DNA of 64,000 nt from Streptomyces clavifer (GTDB taxonomy: Bacteria > Actinomycetota > Actinomycetes > Streptomycetales > Streptomycetaceae). A program made the position numbers and the translations under genes. Position 1 is the stretch's first letter, and each line of letters starts with the position of its first letter. Location of the stretch: the NCBI GenBank assembly GCA_014651175.1, contig BMWJ01000005.1, positions 518,714 through 582,713 of the forward strand, read 5' to 3'. This document shows positions 58,601 to 64,000 of this stretch, piece after piece. The notes under the pieces were generated by a model that was given only the letters and a program-made list of their open reading frames with translations, ran no database searches and had not been told where the DNA came from.

Positions 58601-58619
58601 GGGTGGGGGTGCGTCTCAT
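55605..58619 (-). CDS. Secreted alpha-amylase with tandem CBM25-like modules and FN3
   Basis: A 1004-residue exported starch-degrading enzyme. After the signal peptide (to about 39) come two similar starch-binding modules (about 48-140 and 150-240; FYYTKTKNWTAHRLHYAPDG, VYYSTATVGWTTVNLHYRPTG, each ending in GVWDNN), a fibronectin III domain (about 258-345) and a GH13 barrel. Catalytic residues are Asp636 (GFRVDTAVHI), Glu675 (FVFGEVAAF) and Asp793 (VYVDSHDYG). Most GH13 enzymes have Asn before the last His-Asp; here it is Ser. GGAG lies 8 bases before the ATG at 58619. An inverted repeat in the promoter region may mediate sugar control. Confidence 0.93.
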   Translation of the reverse strand: MRRTPTRLLGRPLGAALAATVMLGLLTAVPESPRTVEAAPAAASESTATVFYYTKTKNWTAHRLHYAPDGGSWTTVPGVVMEAACTDWVKQTVSLGSAAGMAATFNNGSGVWDNNAGRNYALGTGNITVKDGVVAHSDPCADTGTDPGPGGAHTASVYYSTATVGWTTVNLHYRPTGGAWTAVPGVGMEAACTGWVKKSVDLGSATTLQAAFNNGNGVWDNNNGSDYTLSEGLSTVKDRKVTSAAKDPCAAETPDTEAPTAPAKVTADADGIAVVLTWDPSTDDRGVTKYQVTRTGGTRGTMVTDVGSTVFSDTGLEERTAYTYTVRALDAAGNVSAASAAATATTGEKPAAPASGKPLGTDPRKDPIYFVLTARFEDGDTSNNRGGSQHTKSGNAANNDPMFRGDFKGLVNKLDYIKGLGMSAVWITPVVLNRSDYDYHGYHGYDFYEVDSRLESAGASYQDLINAAHAKGMKIYQDVVYNHSSRWGAKGLFTPKAYGVRDTQWSWYYDEKNDGFEYDGLTVETKSGKSYYNGDLWSTAEPSGNTCVNWGTPTQYTSPEGYRIYNCQWPSPTSGMFPKAYYHNCWIGNWEGEDSRSCWLHDDLADFNTESTPVQNYLIGAYNKYIDMGVDGFRVDTAVHIPRTTWNRRFLPAIQERVTQRFGAGAAKNFFVFGEVAAFVNDKWNRGSVNHSAQFYTWKERKEYSADDGKAALEMYDYEQQQGTGSQPTSTNAFLNGNTYHAPDHSKFSGMNVIDMRMHMNFGDAGNAYSNGKDSDDSYNDATYNVVYVDSHDYGPNKSSERYAGGTDAWAENMSLMWTFRGIPTLYYGSEIEFRAGKKIDCGPGCPLETTGRAYFGGHLAGDVKASDFSKVSSATGAVADTLAKPLVKHVQRLNEIRRAVPALQMGQYSTEGISGSMAYKRRYTDAASGTDSFALVTVSGGATYTGIPNGTYKDAVTGDTRVVTGGTLAVPAPGKGNLRVYVLDLGGRNAAPGKIGTAGAYLK

Positions 58620-58777
58620 TCGTGTGTCTCCAGGGGAGGGGCCGCGGGCGGGTGGACCGCGGCTGCCAACAGCGCATCCGCCCGGCGAGCGGCTGCGAGG
58701 ATCCCGCCGGAGAACCCGGACGCGCCCCAGGGTTCGGCGAGCAGTGCGTCCTGACGGCAAACGCTGTCAGAATGTTG

Positions 58778-58793
58778 CTGCAATCTTTTGCAG
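58778..58793. promoter_or_regulatory. Inverted repeat in the amylase promoter region
   Basis: CTGCAA and TTGCAG flank TCTT, in a locally AT-rich stretch 159 bp upstream of the amylase start. As I recall, Streptomyces amylase promoters carry CTTGCAG-type elements bound by the maltose regulator MalR/Reg1; this resembles such an element without the leading CT. Confidence 0.45.
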
Positions 58794-58861
58794 TGTGGAA
58801 GTTACCTGCGCATGACAGGCCCGTAAAGAGGGTGCGCGGAAGCTGCTGTCCGGACCGGTGA

Positions 58862-58996
58862 GCCGCGAGCCGCGTTCCGGTCGGCGCGACCTTCCCCGCC
58901 GACGTCCGTGCGGGCCACGAGCGCGACGCCCAGGGGCATCCGAAGCAGGCCGTCTGCTTCGCGGGCACGCTCGGCCTGATGCCCGGCCGCGGCTGA
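58862..58996 (+). pseudogene. Short 3' remnant of an unidentified gene
   Basis: Forty-four codons from just after an in-frame stop to TGA at 58994-58996 have almost exclusively G or C in the third position and encode VGATFPADVRAGHERDAQG and further, ending AVCFAGTLGLMPGRG. There is no start codon with a ribosome-binding site, and a hairpin overlaps the stop. This looks like the tail of a gene whose front was removed. I cannot assign a family, and a chance frame is possible. Confidence 0.3.
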
Positions 58997-59004
58997 TCGC
59001 GGCC
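58985..59004 (+). terminator. Hairpin at the end of the gene remnant
   Basis: GGCCGCG and CGCGGCC flank 6 bases that include the remnant's stop codon. Confidence 0.4.
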
Positions 59005-59078
59005 CCGGCCGGGCGCCTTGCCGCCCTGTCCGGGAGCCCGGACTTCTCGGCATCGGTGCCTGACGGGCGCGGGGTGGC

Positions 59079-59690
59079 TCAGCCGGCCTCGCCGCCGGAC
59101 TCCAGCTGCGCCATCAGACGGGCGAGCCGGGCGGCCCTGACCTCGGGCGTCCGCGCCTTCAGCAACTGGAGGACCATCTGGTACCGCGCCGATCTGCCGA
59201 GCCGGTCGAAGCGCTGCGCCGCCCCGGGGTCGTCGGCCAGCGCGGCGACGAGATCGGCGGGCACGGTGGCCTCCTTCTGCGAGGGATACGCCGCGGCCCA
59301 CCGCCCGTCCGCCTGCGCGGCGCGCACCTCCGCGAGCCCGGGCTCCCGCATCCGGCCCGCCACCGTCAGCGCCTCGACCTTGCGTACGTTGGCGAGGGAC
59401 CACAGGCTTCCCTTGCGGCGGGGCGTGATCCTCTGCAGGTAGTGATCCCGGTCGAGGGCCCTGCGCTGCCCGTCGATCCAGCCGAAGCAGATCGCGACGT
59501 CGACGACCTCGTCGGGCCCGACGGACTCGATGCCCGTGCTCTTCTTCGCGAGCTTCAGCCACAGCTCGGCCCGCCCGCCGTGATGGCTCTCCAGCCAGGA
59601 CTCCAGCCCGTCGAGCCGCTCGACGAACAGCGGCTGTGCAAGCGTTCCGTCCCCGGCTCCGCCCGGTCCCGGGCCGTCGGGCATCGTCAT
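59079..59690 (-). CDS. YdeI/OmpD-associated-like protein
   Basis: A 203-residue cytosolic protein of the YdeI/OmdA group. Recognisable parts are LESHHGGRAELWLKLAKKS, VDVAICFGWIDGQRRALDRD, the YLQRITPRRKGSLWSLANVRKVEAL block, and the C-terminal helical bundle (VPADLVAALADDPGAAQRFDRL). E. coli YdeI has been linked to peptide and stress tolerance, but no enzymatic role is established. AAGGAG precedes the ATG at 59690. Monocistronic, downstream of the LacI gene on the same strand. Confidence 0.87.
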   Translation of the reverse strand: MTMPDGPGPGGAGDGTLAQPLFVERLDGLESWLESHHGGRAELWLKLAKKSTGIESVGPDEVVDVAICFGWIDGQRRALDRDHYLQRITPRRKGSLWSLANVRKVEALTVAGRMREPGLAEVRAAQADGRWAAAYPSQKEATVPADLVAALADDPGAAQRFDRLGRSARYQMVLQLLKARTPEVRAARLARLMAQLESGGEAG

Positions 59691-59821
59691 GTCGTCTCCT
59701 TCGACGTGAGCCTGATGCTCCGTCAGGATACGCCGACCACTTGCGCGTACGCCGACCCGGAGTGTGCGACCGAAGTCCGGGCCGGGGCCGGGAAGAGTGC
59801 CCGGAGGCGGCCGGCGGGCGT

Positions 59822-60880
59822 TCAGGCCGAGGGCGGTGGGGCCGTGCTGGCCCGGACGACCAGCCGGGTCGGGACCAGGGTGGTACCGCGCTCAGCCGTC
59901 TCGTTGCGGATCTGCCGCAGCACACCGTCCACGCACAGTCGTCCCACCTCGGCGAAGTCCTGGTGCACGGTGGTCAGCGGCGGCACGAACGAACCGGAGT
60001 CGGCGATGTCGTCGAACCCGACGACACTGACGTCCTCGGGTACGCGCCTGCCCTGCTCGTGCAGGGCGCGCAGGACGCCGAGAGCCATCTGGTCGTTGGC
60101 CGCGAAGACCGCGGTGCACGAGGGGTCGGCCGCGAGGGCGAGCCCGGCCTCGTAACCCGAGGTCGCCGACCAGTCACCGCCCACCGGGGGCGGCACCGGG
60201 CGTCCCGCTTCCTCCAGGGTCTGCCGCCAGGCGCCGGCGCGGCGCTGGGCCGCGAACGACTCCGCCGGGCCGGCGACATGCACCACGGTGCGGTGCCCGA
60301 GATCGAGCAGATGCCGCACCGCCGCCCTGGCACCACCGGACTGATCGGTGTCCACGACGCTGTAGCGGTCACCCGCGTCCGAATCGGCCACCACGACGTG
60401 CGTGTGCGGCGGCAAGGACACCGCGGAGTCCAGGAGATGGACTTCCATGATCACGATGATACCGTCCACGACCTGCTCGCCGAGCACGGTGAAGGCCCCC
60501 CGGACCCCGGTGCTGGTGGGCGTCGCGACGGGCAGCAGGGTGATCGCGTAGCCCTCGTCCGCCGCGGAGGCGGAGATGGCCTCCAGCGTGCGGACGTTCC
60601 CCGTCGTGGCCAGCGTGAACAGGATGACGCCCAGGGTGCGGAACTCGCCGCTCTTGAGGGCGCGCGCGGCGCTGTTGGGCCGGTAGTCGAGCTCCTTCAT
60701 GGCGGCCAGGACGCGTTGGCGGGTCCCCTCGGTCACCGCCGATCGTCCGTTGGACACCCGGGAGACCGTCTGCGAGGAGACGCCGGCCAGGCGTGCGACG
60801 TCGGCCATGGAGGAGCCCCTGCGGCGAGGCCGTTCCGCGGAGCCCGTGGACCGGTCCGCGGACTCTTCGCGTCCGTGCAC
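59822..60880 (-). CDS. LacI-family transcriptional regulator of the adjacent sugar importer
   Basis: A 352-residue repressor with the LacI head (about 24-70; MADVARLAGVSSQTVSRVSNG, YRPNSAARALKSG) and sugar-binding core (TLGVILFTLATTGNVRTLEAI, GHRTVVHVAGPAESFAAQRRAGAW, VVGFDDIADSGSFVPPLTTVHQ). It begins with a GTG preceded by GGAGG. Divergent from a carbohydrate ABC operon 448 bp away, whose promoter carries a perfect LacI-type palindrome at 61220-61233, its likely operator (inference). The sugar effector is unknown. Confidence 0.92.
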   Translation of the reverse strand: MHGREESADRSTGSAERPRRRGSSMADVARLAGVSSQTVSRVSNGRSAVTEGTRQRVLAAMKELDYRPNSAARALKSGEFRTLGVILFTLATTGNVRTLEAISASAADEGYAITLLPVATPTSTGVRGAFTVLGEQVVDGIIVIMEVHLLDSAVSLPPHTHVVVADSDAGDRYSVVDTDQSGGARAAVRHLLDLGHRTVVHVAGPAESFAAQRRAGAWRQTLEEAGRPVPPPVGGDWSATSGYEAGLALAADPSCTAVFAANDQMALGVLRALHEQGRRVPEDVSVVGFDDIADSGSFVPPLTTVHQDFAEVGRLCVDGVLRQIRNETAERGTTLVPTRLVVRASTAPPPSA

Positions 60881-61174
60881 TTCGTTCTGCCTCCGTCGTG
60901 TTCCTGTGAGCCTTTCGCCGTGCGGGAGAGGTCGTCGTCCCCACCGGTGGACCGTCGTCCGCAGCGCTCGCCCTGAGGGCTTCCGTGCTCGGGATGTGTC
61001 CTGCCCCGCGCCGCGTGCGGTCCGTGCCGCATGACGGGCCGTAGGTCCGGATCACCGATATTCCTACCACCTCCGAAGGCCTGCCGCCGACACGGCATCG
61101 TGGAGTCGCCGTCCGGGTGCCCGCCGTCCCCCGGTGGCGCCCCAAGTATGGTCGTACCAGGTGGAAGACGCGTC

Positions 61175-61203
61175 TTGACGCTGACGGAGCGGGGGTGTAG
61201 ACA
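61175..61203 (+). promoter_or_regulatory. Promoter candidate for the second sugar importer
   Basis: TTGACG (61175-61180) and TAGACA (61198-61203) with a 17-base spacer closely fit the principal-sigma consensus. Transcription would begin near 61210, about 118 bases before the first start codon. Confidence 0.6.
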
Positions 61204-61219
61204 TCACGTCACCGATTGT

Positions 61220-61233
61220 TGTTTACGTAAACA
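61220..61233. promoter_or_regulatory. Perfect LacI-type operator before the second sugar importer
   Basis: TGTTTACGTAAACA is an exact 14-bp palindrome with a central CG, placed just downstream of the predicted transcription start, where a repressor would act as a roadblock. The divergent LacI gene is the obvious source of the repressor. Confidence 0.7.
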
Positions 61234-61327
61234 TCGGCCTCTGAAACGCAGCGCGCCTCCACGATGTCCGGTGTCTCCCTCCGGCCGGGGCCATGCACAA
61301 TGCCGGACCAGTAGGAGTACCAAGATA

Positions 61328-62248
61328 ATGACGGCCGTTACGCCGCTCACCACCGGACGCCGCCCACCACCGAGAGGCACCCGCGCCCGGCGCGGGCGCG
61401 TCGGGTGGATCTTCGTCGGACCGTTCATGGCCGTGTTCGCCCTGGTGTTCCTCGCCCCGGTCCTCTACTCGCTCTACCTGAGCTTCTTCCGGGACCAGCT
61501 GGTGGGCGGCACGTCGTTCGTCGGCCTGGACAACTTCCAGCGCGCCTTCGAGGACGAGAAGTTCTGGGAGGCGGTGGGCCGGGTAGCCCTCTTCCTCGCC
61601 GTACAGGTGCCCGTCATGCTCGGCCTCGCGCTGCTCATAGCCCTGGCCCTCGACAGCGGCAGGCTCTACGGCAAGGCATTCTTCCGCATATCGGTCTTCC
61701 TGCCCTACGCCGTGCCCGCCGTCGTCGCCACGCTGATGTGGGGGTTCATCTACGGCACCCGGTTCGGGCTGGTCGCGAACATCAACGACTCCCTCGGCGT
61801 GTCCCTGCCCGACCCGCTCTCGCCCTCCCTGGTGCTGGCCAGTATCGGCAACATCGTCACCTGGGAGTTCGTCGGCTACAACATGCTGATCTTCTACTCG
61901 GCGCTGCGCGTCGTCCCGAAGTCCCTCTACGAGGCGGCCGAGATCGACGGAGCGGGCCAGTGGCGGATCATCGCCGCGGTCAAGATCCCCGCGATCCGCG
62001 GGGCGCTGGTGATCGCGACGATCTTCTCGGTGATCGGCAGCTTCCAGCTGTTCAACGAGCCCAGCATCCTGCAGAGCCTGGCGCCCAACGCGATCACGAC
62101 CTACTTCACGCCCAACCTGTACACCTTCACGCTGTCCTTCTCCGGTCGGCAGCAGAACTACGCGGCGACGGTCTCCCTCGTCATGGGCCTCGTCACGATG
62201 ATCATCGCGTACGCGGTCCAGCTGCGCGGCATGCGAAAGGAGGCGTGA
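61328..62248 (+). CDS. Carbohydrate ABC transporter permease (MalF-like)
   Basis: A 306-residue permease with six hydrophobic segments (WIFVGPFMAVFALVFLAPVLY is the first) and the EAA loop KSLYEAAEIDGAGQWRIIAAV. It is the first gene of the operon, 3 bp before the second permease. AGGAG lies 10 bases before the ATG at 61328. No ATPase gene is seen up to the window edge, so the shared ATPase MsiK is the expected motor. Confidence 0.92.
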   Translation: MTAVTPLTTGRRPPPRGTRARRGRVGWIFVGPFMAVFALVFLAPVLYSLYLSFFRDQLVGGTSFVGLDNFQRAFEDEKFWEAVGRVALFLAVQVPVMLGLALLIALALDSGRLYGKAFFRISVFLPYAVPAVVATLMWGFIYGTRFGLVANINDSLGVSLPDPLSPSLVLASIGNIVTWEFVGYNMLIFYSALRVVPKSLYEAAEIDGAGQWRIIAAVKIPAIRGALVIATIFSVIGSFQLFNEPSILQSLAPNAITTYFTPNLYTFTLSFSGRQQNYAATVSLVMGLVTMIIAYAVQLRGMRKEA

Positions 62249-62251
62249 GCC

Positions 62252-63193
62252 ATGAGCGCACCTCCCCACAGCGCCGAGCAGACGTCCCGGCGAGTCACCC
62301 ACCGCGCCCCGGTAGCCCGGCGCACACCCCGCAGACGCCACACGGCCGACCAGCCGCGCCGCAGCGTGCTGCTCACGGCGCTCATGGCGCTGACCGCCCT
62401 CTACGCGCTCCTGCCCCTCGCCTGGCTGGTCATCAACGCGACCAAGACACAGAAGAGCCTCCTCGACTCCTTCGGCCTCTGGTTCAGCGGTGACTTCGCT
62501 CTCTGGGACAACATCTCGCAGACGCTCACGTACGACGACGGCATCTTCGTCCGCTGGTTCCTCAACACCCTGCTCTACGTGGTCGTCGGGGCCGGCGGGG
62601 CCACCTTCCTGGCGGTCCTCGGCGGCTACGGCCTGGCGAAGTTCGACTTCAGGGGCAAGCGCGCCGTCTTCGCCACCGTCATCGGCGCCGTGGCCGTGCC
62701 CGCCACCGCCCTGGCGGTCCCCACGTTCCTGATGTTCAGCAAGATGGGCCTCACCGACACCCCGTGGGCCGTCATCATCCCGTCCCTCATCTCTCCCTTC
62801 GGGCTCTACCTCATGTGGGTGTTCGCGGCCGAGGCCGTCCCCACCGAGCTCCTCGAGGCAGCCAGGGTGGACGGCTCCGGAGAGCTGCGGACGTTCTTCC
62901 GCGTCGCACTCCCCCTGCTGAGCCCGGGCATCGTGACGGTCCTGCTGTTCACCATGGTGCAGACCTGGAACAACTACTTCCTGCCCCTTATCATGATCAA
63001 GGACCCGGGCTGGTACCCGCTGACGCTGGGACTGAACGCCTGGAACGCACAGGCGTCCACCGCGGGCGGCCAGCCGGTCTTCAACCTGGTCATCACGGGT
63101 TCCCTGCTGACCATCGTGCCGCTGATCATTGCCTTCCTCATGCTCCAGCGCTACTGGCAGTCCGGACTGGCAGCGGGCAGCGTCAAGGAGTGA
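62252..63193 (+). CDS. Carbohydrate ABC transporter permease (MalG-like)
   Basis: A 313-residue partner permease. A basic N-terminal tail precedes six helices; the EAA loop is ELLEAARVDGSGELRTFFRVALP and TWNNYFLPLIMIKDPGWYPL is typical of the MalG group. AAAGGAGG stands 8-15 bases before the ATG. Together with the preceding protein it forms the channel for the sugar bound by the next gene product. Confidence 0.92.
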   Translation: MSAPPHSAEQTSRRVTHRAPVARRTPRRRHTADQPRRSVLLTALMALTALYALLPLAWLVINATKTQKSLLDSFGLWFSGDFALWDNISQTLTYDDGIFVRWFLNTLLYVVVGAGGATFLAVLGGYGLAKFDFRGKRAVFATVIGAVAVPATALAVPTFLMFSKMGLTDTPWAVIIPSLISPFGLYLMWVFAAEAVPTELLEAARVDGSGELRTFFRVALPLLSPGIVTVLLFTMVQTWNNYFLPLIMIKDPGWYPLTLGLNAWNAQASTAGGQPVFNLVITGSLLTIVPLIIAFLMLQRYWQSGLAAGSVKE

Positions 63194-63346
63194 CCTTGCT
63201 CCACCGGCCCTCGTCGGCCACCGATTCTCCGCGCTCCGGGGACGGCTTAACCCGCCCCCGGTCCGCGCGGCGTCCCACCTCCGCACGCCCCCGTGCGGAC
63301 GCTCGACGGTTCGTGAACCACCCTCACCACAACGGAGTGAAGCGAT

Positions 63347-64000
63347 ATGAGAACCATGACCAGACGCGCGATGCGCGGCGTCGGCCTGCTGTGTGCGGCG
63401 GCGCTGAGCCTCACGGCGTGCGGGTCCTCCGACGACGCCGGCTCGGAAAAGACCGTGTCGGGTGGTGACGTCAGGGCGGCTCTCAAGAAGGGCGGCTCGA
63501 TCACGGTGTGGGCGTGGGAGCCGACGCTCAAGCAGGTGGTCACCGACTTCGAGAAGGAGTACCCCAAGGTCAAGGTGAAGCTGGTCAACGCCGGTACCGG
63601 CAACGACCAGTACACCGCCCTGCAGAACGCCGTGCAGGCCGGATCCGGTGTGCCGGACGTCGCGCAGGTCGAGTACTACGCCCTCGGTCAGTTCGCCCTC
63701 GGCAAGTCCCTCCAGGACCTGAGCGGCTACGGCGCCTCGGACTTCAAGCGCGACTACTCGCCGGGCCCGTGGAACTCCGTCACCGTCGACGACGCGGTGT
63801 ACGCCCTGCCCATGGACTCCGGCCCGATGGCGCTCTTCTTCAACAAGAAGGTCCTGGACAAGCACAAGATCGCCACGCCCACCACCTGGGACGAGTACCT
63901 GGACGCCGCGCGCAAGCTGCATGCCGCCGACCCGAAGGCCTACATCACCAACGACACCGGTGACGCGGGCTTCACGACCAGCATGATCTGGCAGGCCGGC
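63347..64000 (+). CDS. Sugar-binding lipoprotein of the second importer, 3' end cut by window edge
   Basis: 218 codons are visible of a probable ~430-residue binding protein. The lipoprotein signal ends with lipobox SLTAC; the mature part has the family pattern GGSITVWAWEPTLKQVVTDF, GTGNDQYTALQNAVQAGSG, PDVAQVEYYALGQFALG and DDAVYALPMDSGPMALFFNK. CGGAGTGA precedes the ATG at 63347. The gene comes last after both permeases, with 153 bp of spacing, instead of first as in most such operons; the gap may hold extra control elements. The sugar is not identifiable. Confidence 0.92.
   Translation, partial: MRTMTRRAMRGVGLLCAAALSLTACGSSDDAGSEKTVSGGDVRAALKKGGSITVWAWEPTLKQVVTDFEKEYPKVKVKLVNAGTGNDQYTALQNAVQAGSGVPDVAQVEYYALGQFALGKSLQDLSGYGASDFKRDYSPGPWNSVTVDDAVYALPMDSGPMALFFNKKVLDKHKIATPTTWDEYLDAARKLHAADPKAYITNDTGDAGFTTSMIWQAG

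Larger units (their letters stand above)
58620..59078. other. Intergenic region between amylase and YdeI-like genes
   Basis: About 460 bases. The left third is the amylase promoter region with an inverted repeat; the middle contains a short gene remnant followed by its terminator-like hairpin (58862-59004). Nothing is evident in the remaining bases before the YdeI-like stop. Confidence 0.5.
60881..61327. other. Divergent control region between LacI gene and sugar importer
   Basis: About 450 bases without a supported gene. The importer-proximal half holds a promoter-like pair and a perfect operator; I found no second copy of that operator near the LacI start. Frames crossing the region lack ribosome-binding sites and family resemblance. 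Confidence 0.6.

Noticed and set aside
55227-58754. A 1175-codon plus-strand frame across the amylase region
   Set aside because: Antisense to the amylase, whose catalytic motifs and domains are certain; the plus-strand product is Val/Gly/Arg repeats without motifs.
61223-63922. An 899-codon open frame on the minus strand
   Set aside because: Antisense to two clear permease genes and a binding protein; low-complexity Asp/Glu/Arg/Gly/Val composition typical of shadow frames.

Overview
The window looks like a piece of a Streptomyces (or close relative) chromosome. Base composition is very high in G+C, with strong G/C bias at third codon positions and many GTG starts. It carries SpoIIE-type phosphatases, a WhiB-like protein, an XRE/ATPase regulator pair, an ECF sigma factor, and sugar importers that lack their own ATPase. 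I count about 50 genes. I saw no rRNA, tRNA, CRISPR array, transposase or phage gene.

Left part (1-7.3 kb): a two-gene minus-strand operon encodes an AurF-type diiron oxygenase and a ferredoxin/FAD reductase cut by the window edge, preceded by a 25-bp operator-like palindrome. Next comes a broken aldo/keto reductase abutting a compact cluster: a UbiA prenyltransferase on the minus strand and, divergent to it, a type III polyketide synthase, an ICMT-like methyltransferase and an FAD oxidoreductase. This resembles the phenolic-lipid (srs) operon of S. griseus with an added prenyltransferase. A DUF2071 protein follows.

Signalling and miscellany (7.4-34.3 kb): an MMPL transporter; a sensor with phosphatase and kinase-like ATPase modules; an ECF sigma factor coupled to a membrane protein with a Lys/Ser/Pro-rich tail; two methyltransferases; a secreted lysyl-oxidase-like protein with a His-rich linker; a complete polyol-use operon (DeoR regulator, binding protein, two permeases, zinc dehydrogenase, PfkB kinase); a GAF/PAS/GAF phosphatase; and small housekeeping or unknown genes, including a cyclophilin, an RNase H with a Cys-containing tail, and a WhiB1-like protein.

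Carbohydrate island (34.3-58.6 kb): secreted PL11 rhamnogalacturonan lyase, GH92, two convergent GH2 enzymes with different binding modules, and a GH127 enzyme. These are followed by a galactofuranose/arabinofuranose-type (YtfQRT-YjfF-like) importer with its LacI regulator and an aldose 1-epimerase, then a secreted alpha-amylase. Related palindromes centred on AACGTT lie before GH92, GH127 and the importer, and a related half-site lies before the first GH2. Together they suggest one regulon for plant cell-wall side chains.

Right end (59-64 kb): a YdeI-like protein and a second LacI regulator, divergent from a second sugar importer (two permeases, then a binding protein cut by the window edge). 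A recognisable promoter and a perfect 14-bp operator lie between the regulator and the importer.
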